In this document: piece after piece, positions 39,480 to 47,236 of the stretch
Numbering within the stretch: the first letter of the stretch is position 1
How the letters are laid out: the number at the start of each line of letters is the position of its first letter
Source: Shewanella sp. TC10
GTDB lineage: Bacteria > Pseudomonadota > Gammaproteobacteria > Enterobacterales > Shewanellaceae
Length of the DNA: 53,664 nt
Direction: 5' to 3'
Assembly: GCF_009663145.1 (NCBI RefSeq)
Contig: NZ_VKHR01000037.1
Location: 2 to 53,665, forward strand
Translations under genes and position numbers: made by a program
The notes under the pieces: model-generated
What the model was told of the DNA's origin: nothing
The model's database searches: none
Seen by the model: only the letters and a program-made list of their open reading frames with translations

Positions 39480-40186
39480 TACTGACTCCTTGGCATGGCT
39501 TTACCACGCAAAGAACCAATCGCAAAGTTAATCACGATAGCTAAAATAAGTAACACTAAGCCCAGTGCGATGGCTTGGGCAAAATCGCCTTTACTGGTCT
39601 CGAGTGCGATGGCCGTGGGAATATTTCGAGTGTGGTGCAATATGTTTCCGCCCACCATCATAGAACAACCAACTTCTGTGAGAATACGGCTAAATGCGGC
39701 GATGATGGCCAGTAACAGTGGCACGCGTAATTCACGGCACACAGTCCAAATAGCACGTTGCCATGATGCACCTAGTGTACGAGACGTTTCGTAAGCTCGT
39801 TTATCAATACTGCTAAAAGCGGCTTGTGACAGGGCGATTAATACCGGAGCACAAATCATCATTTGCCCTAAAATCATCCCTTCTTGAGTAAACAACCAGC
39901 GCAAGTCACCTAATGGCCCGTTCCGGGTTAGTAGAAGGTATGCTAAAAGGCCTATGACCACAGTAGGAATAGATTGCAAAGTTTGGACTATGTTAGTGAC
40001 AAACCAACGTCCTGGAAATTGATATGAGGCCAGTAAAAAGCCCAGCATGATCGACGGTATTAATGTGATGATTAATGCCGCAAAAGAAACTGAAAAAGAT
40101 ACGCTTATGATAGACCATACGTCTGGGTCTAAAGAAAGCAGCAAGCTAAAAGCTTGCTGCATTAGGGCTAACCAGCCTTCATTCAT
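39479..40186 (-). CDS. tupB: Tungstate/molybdate ABC transporter permease
   Basis: An inner-membrane permease of 235 residues with about five to six helices. The cytoplasmic EAA-type loop is seen as RTLGASWQRAIWTVCRELRV near residues 135-155. Helices at about 25-50 and 205-225 bracket the chain. The gene start overlaps the tupA stop. Confidence 0.9.
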   Translation of the reverse strand: MNEGWLALMQQAFSLLLSLDPDVWSIISVSFSVSFAALIITLIPSIMLGFLLASYQFPGRWFVTNIVQTLQSIPTVVIGLLAYLLLTRNGPLGDLRWLFTQEGMILGQMMICAPVLIALSQAAFSSIDKRAYETSRTLGASWQRAIWTVCRELRVPLLLAIIAAFSRILTEVGCSMMVGGNILHHTRNIPTAIALETSKGDFAQAIALGLVLLILAIVINFAIGSLRGKAMPRSQ

Positions 40187-41007
40187 TACTTATATGTTGC
40201 CTTAAACAATTGTTCTCCCTGAACTTTAAAGTCATTAATCATCTGCTGAGCTTTAGGGCTAATAAACCAATCGCTCAATGCTTTCGCTCCTTGATGATTT
40301 AAATCAGGATATTTTTCTGCATTAATTAGCATGATTTGATAAGGGTTGGCTAATGCAGCGCCACCTTCAAAAGTAATTGCTAAATCTAATTTAGATTTGT
40401 AAGCAACAAACGTACCACGATCAGTTAATGTGTATGCTTGTTTCTCATCAGCCATCAGTAAAGTCTTACCCATACCTTGACCAATTGAAGTATAGCCTGA
40501 AAAATCTGGTGTTACAGAAGCTTCTTTCCAAATTGCGAGCTCTTTCATGTTGGTGCCAGAATTGTCACCGCGAGAGATGAAAGTACTCTTAGTTGAAGCT
40601 ACTTTTTTAAAGGCTTCAACCACGTCTTTACTGCCTGACATTTTTGCAGGGTCGTTTTTAGGACCTAAAACAACAAAGTCATTTTCCATGATCCCACGAG
40701 GTGTTGTGCCATATCCTTCATTAACAAATTTGGCTTCAGCAGCGGGGGCGTGAGTCATCACAACGTCTACATCTCCTTGACGTGCAAGCTTTAATGCCTT
40801 GCCTGTACCTGTTGCAATCACTTGCACCTTGTAACCAGACTCTGCTTCAAACGTTGGCAAAATAGCGCGTAATAGACCAGAGTTATCTGTACTAGTGGTC
40901 GTAGCTAATTTGATGACTTCAGTTGCTTCAACAGTATCACTGACCATTGTGCTACCAAGTAATGCCATACCAATAAAAGCGGTTAAACCTGATTTAAAAT
41001 TAAACAT
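40186..41007 (-). CDS. tupA: Tungstate-binding periplasmic protein
   Basis: The substrate-binding subunit of TupABC. A signal peptide ends at about VEA-TE (near residue 29). The mature start carries TTSTDNSGLL, the anion-binding block of TupA-type proteins, with VIATGTGKAL, GDVDVVMTHAP and RGDNSGTN following. The family prefers tungstate over molybdate. In an operon with Mo-cofactor genes it may serve either oxyanion. ATG with AAGGAG upstream. Confidence 0.93.
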   Translation of the reverse strand: MFNFKSGLTAFIGMALLGSTMVSDTVEATEVIKLATTTSTDNSGLLRAILPTFEAESGYKVQVIATGTGKALKLARQGDVDVVMTHAPAAEAKFVNEGYGTTPRGIMENDFVVLGPKNDPAKMSGSKDVVEAFKKVASTKSTFISRGDNSGTNMKELAIWKEASVTPDFSGYTSIGQGMGKTLLMADEKQAYTLTDRGTFVAYKSKLDLAITFEGGAALANPYQIMLINAEKYPDLNHQGAKALSDWFISPKAQQMINDFKVQGEQLFKATYK

Positions 41008-41308
41008 TCTAGCTCCTTGAAAATACTAAAACTGCATAGGCACCAAGCCGTGCCAATTAATGTATTTCGTAAATGAGGGCAAAGGTTGCCCGTAACAATT
41101 TAGTACATCGCAATTATTATGCCAATGCGTGCCTGAAAAGGTTGATCACGACAAAATTTAAAACTGTGATCTAAGTCTCGTACTAAGCTTATGGTTTACA
41201 GACAAATTGTCCCATAGGTCTAATTCTGTAGGGCAAACTGACCCATAGTCGGATTTTTAGTGGTACGATAATGTTAAATCTAGTCAAAATGTCCAAAGCA
41301 GAAGCCAT
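41008..41308. other. Divergent promoter region between tupA and the response regulator
   Basis: 301 bases without a gene. It holds three small hairpin candidates: GGCAC/GTGCC at about 41039-41054, GGGCAA/TTGCCC at about 41079-41093, and GATCAC/GTGATC at about 41144-41172. No riboswitch family and no ModE-type operator was recognised with confidence. Confidence 0.5.
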
Positions 41309-42691
41309 ATGAACAATAATGAATCAAATTCAAAGCCGTTACCCACAGCTGTTTCGGTGTTGATTGTTGATGATGAACCAGGAATGCGTAGCTTCCTGAA
41401 AAAGGCATTATCAAAGAAATTTGCGTTAGTTGAAACGGCATCCACTATTGAAGAAGCTGAAAAACTTCGTAGTCGCGGCCATTTTGACTTATTAATTGTC
41501 GATATTCGTTTACCTGATCGCTCTGGTATTGAATGGCATGAAGCATTAAATGAAAAAGAGCGTCGTTCAGACATCATTTTCATGACTGGCTATGCAGATA
41601 TGGATGTTGCCATTAAGGCGCTGCGAGCTGGTGCATCTGATTTCATTATGAAGCCATTCCATTTAGAACAAATGATGACATCGGTCGATCGCTGTATTGA
41701 ACGTCGCCTACTGAAGCGCGAAAACTTTATGCTGCGCCGTGAGTTATCAAGCGGCCATTCAACCACAATGATTGGTAACAGTGATGCAATGATAGAGGTA
41801 AAACAAGTCATTGAACGCGTAGCACCAACTAATGCAGTGGTTTTAATTGAAGGCGAGTCAGGAACGGGTAAAGAACTCGTTGCGAGACAATTGCATCAAT
41901 TAAGCGGACGCACGGGGCCATTTGTACCAGTTAACTGCGGCGCAATCGCTCCAGAGTTATTAGGCAGCGAACTGTTTGGTCATACTGCTGGTGCATTCAC
42001 AGGCGCCAAAGGAAATCGTGAAGGGTTATTTAACTTTGCGACAGGTGGCACCATCTTTTTGGATGAAATTGGCGAAATGCCAATGAAAATGCAAACAGCC
42101 TTATTGCGTGTGCTTGAGCAAAAAGCGATAAGACCTGTAGGTAGCGAAAAAGAGGTCGCTATTGATGTCAGGGTTGTGGCTGCAACTAACCGCACCCTGT
42201 CAGAGGAAGTTGCCGAAGGTAATTTCCGTAGTGACTTATACTATCGCTTGAATGTATTAAATATCTTGATCCCACCGCTGCGCACCCGTCCAGAAGATGT
42301 GATTGAGCTGACGCATCATTTCACTTGGCAACTTGCACGTGAATTAGGTGTCAAAGAAGTTGTGTGGAGTCATGAAGACTTACAAGTGCTACAACAGCAT
42401 GAGTGGCCAGGTAATATCCGTGAACTGCGTAACATGATTGAACGATGTATTCTGCTGGGCAAGCCTCCTGCAGAGTATTGGAAGAAAAATGAACAAACAG
42501 AAGCAGTGACTCAAGCCGGTTATCCATTGACCTGGCCGTTAAAAGAAGTTGAAAAGCAGCATGTGATGAGTGTGGTTGATTCTCATAGTGGTAATAAGTC
42601 TGCGGCAGCAAGGGATTTAGGTGTGTCTCGTAAGACACTGGATCGTAAATACAAAGAATGGTTTGAAGTTGAATCGGATAAGGAAGACTAA
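41309..42691 (+). CDS. NtrC/DctD-type sigma-54-dependent response regulator
   Basis: A 460-residue activator. The receiver domain (about 15-130) has the acid pair Asp21-Asp22, phospho-acceptor Asp65 in VDIRLPD, and the lysine of MKPFH. The AAA+ domain (about 150-385) has GESGTGKELVA (Walker A), the sigma-54 contact GAFTGAKG, and FLDEIGEM (Walker B). A Fis-type helix-turn-helix at the C-terminus (NKSAAARDLGVSRKTLDRK) binds DNA. The kinase gene follows after 3 bases. Target promoters are unknown. Confidence 0.94.
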   Translation: MNNNESNSKPLPTAVSVLIVDDEPGMRSFLKKALSKKFALVETASTIEEAEKLRSRGHFDLLIVDIRLPDRSGIEWHEALNEKERRSDIIFMTGYADMDVAIKALRAGASDFIMKPFHLEQMMTSVDRCIERRLLKRENFMLRRELSSGHSTTMIGNSDAMIEVKQVIERVAPTNAVVLIEGESGTGKELVARQLHQLSGRTGPFVPVNCGAIAPELLGSELFGHTAGAFTGAKGNREGLFNFATGGTIFLDEIGEMPMKMQTALLRVLEQKAIRPVGSEKEVAIDVRVVAATNRTLSEEVAEGNFRSDLYYRLNVLNILIPPLRTRPEDVIELTHHFTWQLARELGVKEVVWSHEDLQVLQQHEWPGNIRELRNMIERCILLGKPPAEYWKKNEQTEAVTQAGYPLTWPLKEVEKQHVMSVVDSHSGNKSAAARDLGVSRKTLDRKYKEWFEVESDKED

Positions 42692-42694
42692 ATA

Positions 42695-44824
42695 GTGTCT
42701 GTTTTTAGTCAATTTTTTGGAGTCAGTTGGCAGCAAATGCAGGCCAAGGTGCGTTATCGCATTTTAATTTTAACTTTATTACCGATTTTACTTACGTTAA
42801 TTAGTTTAGTGTTCATCACGATTTACTGGAATATCAGTTATACAGGTAAGCAGCTGTTTATGAAGGTTAAAGCTGACTTAACAGTGGCGACTAACACTCT
42901 AGAACAGGTTCAGAAACAGCAAGAAGTTCAACTTTATAATGTCAGCGAGTCTTGGGATTTTCAAAATTCATTTTCGCAGGTTGATAAAGGTAATCAAGCT
43001 GAATTAGTTAAGCTTAACCGTTACTTGATGCAGCAAAAAGAAATTCTTCAGCTTGATGTTTTACGGTTAATTAGGCTTGAAGAAGCTAATGCAGATCCTG
43101 ACTTACGTCAGATGTTACCTAGAGTTGAAAACCAAGCTTTTTCAGGCTTAATGGTGCTTTCTGCTAAACGGTTAGATCGATTAGCTCCTAATTTGGCCGA
43201 GCTTGCCAAAGTACCTTTATCAGTCACTATGCGCGCTCAAGAGCCTGAAAAAATGGCTGAAACTCGCGGAATGTTGAGTAGAACTTTATTACCCATACCC
43301 GATGAAACGGGTCAGGTAAGCTGGTATCTCGACGGGGCGACGCTATTTAACAGAGATACCGTTATTGTCGACCATATTCGTGACCTTGTTTACGATAAAG
43401 GAACGCTGCCTGAACGCTCAATAGGTACCGTCACCATCTTTTTAGATAATGCTCGAATAAGCACTAATGTCCCCATGGACATGTTTTCTCCAAATGAAGA
43501 GCTTCAATCAAGAGCATTAGGCACGCTAGTGTCAGAAGAAGTGCGTCAAAAAGTCTTAGTGGAAGGCACTCCATGGGTTGATCGTGCTTTTGTTCTTAAT
43601 GATTGGTTTATATCAGGTTACTCGCCACTTAAAGATATACGTGGGAAGCGAATTGGGATGATCTACACAGGTTTTTCTGAAGCGCCATTTATTCATACTT
43701 ATATTCTTAATATCATCGAGCTAGGCACGATATTAATGTTGGTGCTACTCGTGTCAGGCTTTTTAGTATATCGAGGCGCAAACAGCTTATTAGAACCTAT
43801 TGAGCGTATTCATCATGTGGTGAAAGCTGTGCAATCCGGTCGTGATTTACGTATTGGTGAGCTAGGTTTAGATAGAGACAACGAGCTTTCAAACCTCGCA
43901 GAGCAGTTTGATCATATGCTCGACCTATTACAGCGACGAAACTTACAAATTCAATCAGCTGCAGAGCAACTTGAAGTTAAAGTTGAAGAGCGAACCCGCA
44001 GTTTGCAAGACAAAACCGAAGAGTTACAACGTAACGTTGCCTTATTGAACGAAACTCGTCAGCAGTTGGTGACGAATGAAAAGCTAACCGCATTAGGTGA
44101 GCTAACAGCTGGTATTGCCCATGAGATTAACAATCCTACTGCAGTTATCTTGGGCAACATGGAGCTAATGAAATATGAGCTTGGTTCAAACGCCAACGTG
44201 GTTGAGGAAGAGATTGAGTTAGTGATTCAACAAGTGGGCAGGATCAGCACTATTATCCGCAGTTTATTGCAATATAGTCGCCCCGGTGAATTTAATGCAC
44301 CTTTAGAAATGCACCAAGTGCAATCAATGATTGAAGAAGTATTAGTGCTTGTGCGCCATTCAATTGAAAAGCAAAAGGTAGAACTTATCCAGCAAATCAA
44401 TACCACTGCAGAAGTTGAAGTTAATCGGCCGCAAGTGATTCAAGTATTGATTAACTTAGTCGTCAACGCCGCTCACGCAATTGAGAGCAAAGGTAAAATT
44501 TGGATTCGAGCTGATGATTGGGTAGAACATGGAAAAGTTGTTGGTGTAAAAGTTGAAGTGGAAGATGAAGGTGTGGGTATTGCGCCTGAACGTCTAAGTC
44601 GAATCTTTGACCCATTTTATACCACCCGAAAAGATGGCACAGGTTTAGGCTTATCACTTAGTTACGGCATTATTAAACGTATTGGTGGTACGATTGAGGT
44701 TAAGTCGACTCTTGGCAAAGGCACTGTATTTTCAATTGGTATTTATCATAAAGCCAAAGAAGAGCATGCAGATAACCCATATGCTGGCTTACATTTTGGT
44801 GCGGTAGACGACACAATCGTTTAG
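42695..44824 (+). CDS. Sensor histidine kinase paired with the NtrC-type regulator
   Basis: A 709-residue inner-membrane kinase with GTG start. Membrane segments lie at about 24-46 and 346-368 around a large periplasmic sensor domain of about 300 residues. A HAMP region, a coiled coil (about 430-460), the HisKA motif GIAHEINNP with the phospho-acceptor histidine near 475, and the ATPase domain follow, with NLVVNAAHA (N box), DEGVGI (G1) and GTGLGLSLSYG (G2). The signal is unknown. The ryhB1 terminator lies 20 bases beyond its stop and may also stop kinase transcripts. Confidence 0.93.
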   Translation: MSVFSQFFGVSWQQMQAKVRYRILILTLLPILLTLISLVFITIYWNISYTGKQLFMKVKADLTVATNTLEQVQKQQEVQLYNVSESWDFQNSFSQVDKGNQAELVKLNRYLMQQKEILQLDVLRLIRLEEANADPDLRQMLPRVENQAFSGLMVLSAKRLDRLAPNLAELAKVPLSVTMRAQEPEKMAETRGMLSRTLLPIPDETGQVSWYLDGATLFNRDTVIVDHIRDLVYDKGTLPERSIGTVTIFLDNARISTNVPMDMFSPNEELQSRALGTLVSEEVRQKVLVEGTPWVDRAFVLNDWFISGYSPLKDIRGKRIGMIYTGFSEAPFIHTYILNIIELGTILMLVLLVSGFLVYRGANSLLEPIERIHHVVKAVQSGRDLRIGELGLDRDNELSNLAEQFDHMLDLLQRRNLQIQSAAEQLEVKVEERTRSLQDKTEELQRNVALLNETRQQLVTNEKLTALGELTAGIAHEINNPTAVILGNMELMKYELGSNANVVEEEIELVIQQVGRISTIIRSLLQYSRPGEFNAPLEMHQVQSMIEEVLVLVRHSIEKQKVELIQQINTTAEVEVNRPQVIQVLINLVVNAAHAIESKGKIWIRADDWVEHGKVVGVKVEVEDEGVGIAPERLSRIFDPFYTTRKDGTGLGLSLSYGIIKRIGGTIEVKSTLGKGTVFSIGIYHKAKEEHADNPYAGLHFGAVDDTIV

Positions 44825-44843
44825 CTCAGATTAAATTTTAGGC

Positions 44844-44960
44844 AAAAAAAAGCCGGGTGATGAACCCGGCCACAAAGAGTGTGTGAGCAATGTCGTGCTT
44901 GCATACTCAGAAGGGTTAATAGGAGATGAAGCTATTAACTAAACTGAGTTTTGGAACGCA
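44844..44960 (-). ncRNA. ryhB: RyhB-type iron-responsive small RNA, copy 1
   Basis: The minus strand carries GCACGACATTGCTCACA, matching the conserved core of enterobacterial RyhB, followed by a GCCGGGT/ACCCGGC terminator hairpin and an 8-U run at 44844-44851. About 117 nt from the inferred start near 44960. A conserved TTAATAG/CTATTAA hairpin lies near 44916-44938. A Fur box overlaps the promoter. RyhB represses iron-using proteins when iron is scarce. I recall a RyhB homologue in S. oneidensis reported in the same gene neighbourhood. Confidence 0.9.
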
Positions 44961-44965
44961 CATAA

Positions 44966-44994
44966 ATAATAATCATTCTCATTATCGTTTGCAA
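44966..44994 (-). promoter_or_regulatory. ryhB copy 1 promoter with Fur box
   Basis: The minus strand has TTGCAA (-35, 44989-44994), a 17-base spacer and TATTAT (-10, 44966-44971). A Fur box at 44968-44986 matches the 19-base consensus at about 15 positions and covers the spacer and -10, as expected for iron-Fur repression. Confidence 0.85.
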
Positions 44995-45228
44995 ACATTA
45001 ATTCAATAAAATTAACAAGTTTACATTCTCTTTACACCTCCAGTTAAACTACAAGTGCTACCTCCTCCCGGAAATAAATAAAATATTCAATAAAAACAAT
45101 TTCTTGAATCCATTGCGAAACCAGTGATGGCTAAAGCTTGATTTTATGATTGGTTGCTAAGGTATGAGTTTTTAAAACGGTGAATCAATTTAAGTCGAGG
45201 AGGGATTGGTTTAGATTAATTTAAGGCG

Positions 45229-45343
45229 AAAAAAAGCCAGGTGATGAGCCTGGCGTTTAAAGAGTGTATGAGCAATGATGTGCTAATTCTCAGTGAAGTT
45301 AATAGGAGATGAAGCTATTAATGAAACTGAGTTTTGGAACGCA
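45229..45343 (-). ncRNA. ryhB: RyhB-type small RNA, copy 2 (tandem paralogue)
   Basis: About 115 nt, about 380 bases upstream of copy 1 and in the same orientation. It shares with copy 1 the 5' segment, the TTAATAG/CTATTAA hairpin (near 45299-45321), the core and a terminator (hairpin 45236-45254, U-run 45229-45235). The core reads GCACATCATTGCTCATA and so differs from copy 1 at three positions. This suggests a duplicated RyhB with a possibly different target set. Confidence 0.85.
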
Positions 45344-45344
45344 C

Positions 45345-45377
45345 ATAAATAGTAATCATTATCATTTGCGTTTGCAA
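45345..45377 (-). promoter_or_regulatory. ryhB copy 2 promoter with Fur box
   Basis: TTGCAA (-35, 45372-45377), a 17-base spacer and TACTAT (-10, 45349-45354). A Fur box at 45345-45363 matches the consensus at about 14 of 19 positions. The architecture is the same as for copy 1. Confidence 0.8.
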
Positions 45378-45464
45378 GTTAATTGCTCAATTTTTTTAAA
45401 CATTGTTATAAAAAAATCAACAAATTAAAAACACTCTTCCTGAATTATATTTAACTCATTACTT

Positions 45465-45920
45465 TTAAAGCACTTTCTGTAAATGCAATTTGTTTTGAGC
45501 AATATTACTATGATTCTCAACTTGAGTAATGTGATAGTGATTAGCCACCAACATGTTCAACATTGCTTTGAATTGGTTGCGGGTTTTCACTTCGAGGCGC
45601 GTAAACCCTTGTGAAGCAGCCCATTTTTCTTGGTACTCCAGCATTGATTTCGCTAAGCCGATATTTCTAAAATCTGCATTAACACCGCCTAACCAGCTGT
45701 AAAAGCATTGCTCGCCGGTTTGGTAACCTAATTTAAAACCCGCTAGTTCACCTTCAACGTAAGCCAGCAAGATTAAACATGTTTTGTTATTTAATCTTTC
45801 TTCAATTGATTCAATCGATTGAGCATTATCTAATTCACTTATTTCCGCAGTAAGGCTAGACACTTTGTCAGCGAGTTCTGCAGTTAACTCGGTATGAGCT
45901 TCGATTTGGATATTTAACAT
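45465..45920 (-). CDS. GNAT family N-acetyltransferase
   Basis: A 151-residue acetyl-CoA-dependent transferase. The AFKLGY-like beta strand near 62 and the acetyl-CoA loop GGVNADFRNIGLAKSML (a variant of the R/QxxGxG/A motif) near residues 78-94 are visible; EVKTRNQFKAMLNM follows. The substrate is unknown. It lies directly upstream of the two ryhB copies in the same direction, but no evidence links it to them. Confidence 0.85.
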   Translation of the reverse strand: MLNIQIEAHTELTAELADKVSSLTAEISELDNAQSIESIEERLNNKTCLILLAYVEGELAGFKLGYQTGEQCFYSWLGGVNADFRNIGLAKSMLEYQEKWAASQGFTRLEVKTRNQFKAMLNMLVANHYHITQVENHSNIAQNKLHLQKVL

Positions 45921-46249
45921 TTGATCTTCCGCAAGGCCGACTTATCAATCATTGTTGCTATGACTTCATTATGAAGCGCAAAGCTGAATAAGTTATTCGG
46001 CAAAAAACACCATGACATTATAACTCATCGTACCAGTACTGTGATGACCTTGAATAAAGAAATGCAGGATCGATCAAATTTTCGGCAGTAGTTTTGAAGC
46101 TAGGCTTTAATTCAAATTTTACTCTGGTTCAGTGCTACAACTATGGTTCGGCCCTGCAACTGTAGTGATTGCGCGCGATAACTACCGTGGTTAATTTCGA
46201 TAATTCATAGTAGTTTAGTGAGCTAGTGATTTAGTAGCATAGTGAGCTA

Positions 46250-46283
46250 GGGACTTCACTGACAAGCCATTCAGTGAAATCCC
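46250..46283. terminator. Hairpin downstream of yhhQ
   Basis: GGGACTTCACTGA and TCAGTGAAATCCC pair with one mismatch around an 8-base loop, 24 bases beyond the yhhQ stop. There is no strong U-run. The rest of the intergenic region 45921-46306 shows only a short direct repeat, TAGTGAGCTAG, at 46216-46226 and 46240-46250. Confidence 0.55.
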
Positions 46284-46306
46284 TGTGAGAGGTCTTAGCT
46301 ATTTGC

Positions 46307-46996
46307 TTACATTGAAGCAGGCTTTTTGTCTGCACTTGCTGCAGTGAGAGTGTCACTGTCGGTCGAAATGAGCTTTTCGCTAAGTACTTTAAGCAGTACT
46401 CCGTAAGCAGGTAAAAATAAACCTAAGCTGACGATTAGCTTGAATGCGTAATCGACCATGGCAATTTCTGGCCAATGCTGCGCCATAAACGTATCTGTTG
46501 AAGCGTAGAAGGCTACACTGAAAAAGACGATAGTATCGACAAGATTACCAAACAGGGTTGATGCTGCAGGGGCAATCCACCAAGCTTTGGCTTTGCGCAT
46601 CCTGGCAAATACAGTGATATCCATTAACTGGCCAACGAGATAAGCAACAAAGCTGGCAAAAGCGATTCGAAATACAAATTGGTTCCATTGGGCTAAAGAT
46701 TCTGCACCTTGAAAAGCCCCTTGATGGAAAATAACACCCATCACATAGGAAATAACCAGTGCAGGTAACATTGCTTTGAAGATGATGCTACGAGCCGCTT
46801 TTTGGCCAAATATGCGTACGGTGAGATCGGTAGCTAAATACACAAATGGAAAGCTGAATGCACCCCAAGTGGTATGGTAACCAAATATCTGAAATGGAAG
46901 CTGCACCAAGTAGTTACTGGCGCAAATAATAATGATATGAAAGCTGACTAAAAACATCAGCGCTCGGCGACATTGCGCCTGAGTTAGTTTTAACAT
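46307..46996 (-). CDS. yhhQ: Queuosine precursor (preQ0) transporter YhhQ
   Basis: A 229-residue inner-membrane protein of the vitamin uptake transporter (COG1738) family with about six helices. Family blocks are the N-terminal SNYLVQLPF region, LATDLTVRIFG near residue 55, and AYLVGQLMDI with the later FGNLVDTIVFF. In E. coli YhhQ imports 7-cyano-7-deazaguanine for queuosine synthesis. The start is ATG at 46996 with AAGG 7 bases upstream, and that AAGG is part of a predicted riboswitch. Confidence 0.9.
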   Translation of the reverse strand: MLKLTQAQCRRALMFLVSFHIIIICASNYLVQLPFQIFGYHTTWGAFSFPFVYLATDLTVRIFGQKAARSIIFKAMLPALVISYVMGVIFHQGAFQGAESLAQWNQFVFRIAFASFVAYLVGQLMDITVFARMRKAKAWWIAPAASTLFGNLVDTIVFFSVAFYASTDTFMAQHWPEIAMVDYAFKLIVSLGLFLPAYGVLLKVLSEKLISTDSDTLTAASADKKPASM

Positions 46997-47003
46997 CTTG
47001 TAG

Positions 47004-47040
47004 CCTTTTTATTGGGTTAGACGGGGTGAGGGAACCCGTA
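47004..47040 (-). promoter_or_regulatory. Probable preQ1-I riboswitch upstream of yhhQ
   Basis: On the minus strand a 5-bp stem (ACGGG at 47035-47039, CCCGT at 47021-47025) encloses a 9-base loop, followed by an A-rich tail ending AAAAAGG (47004-47010). CCU in the loop can pair with AGG of the tail, making the H-type pseudoknot of preQ1-I riboswitches. The same AAGG is the ribosome-binding site, so ligand binding would block translation. The stem-loop-tail layout closely resembles the Thermoanaerobacter tengcongensis aptamer as I recall it. Confidence 0.65.
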
Positions 47041-47236
47041 TTGGAATATGGTTGGCAGTGTTATTGTTAGAGTGCATTAAAGATGTTTTGGATAACATAT
47101 TTTTGGATGAAATATATTGAAAACGAATCAGTATGCATTTGCCAAGGAGGACGCATTATAGTGAGCAAAAAATAAGATGCAACTCTGATATGGATAAACT
47201 AAGCGTTATTTACCATAGTCAAAAAGGCTTAAGTGT

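Noticed and set aside
41036..41056. Possible sigma-54 promoter (TGGCACGG on the minus strand) in front of tupA
   Set aside because: The second element is GTGC rather than TTGC and the spacing is one base too long.
41142..41156. FNR-like TTGAT sequence upstream of tupA
   Set aside because: The second half reads ACAAA instead of ATCAA, too weak to call.
46211..46250. Short tandem repeat as CRISPR or microsatellite
   Set aside because: Only two copies of an 11-base unit; no spacer-repeat array anywhere in the window.
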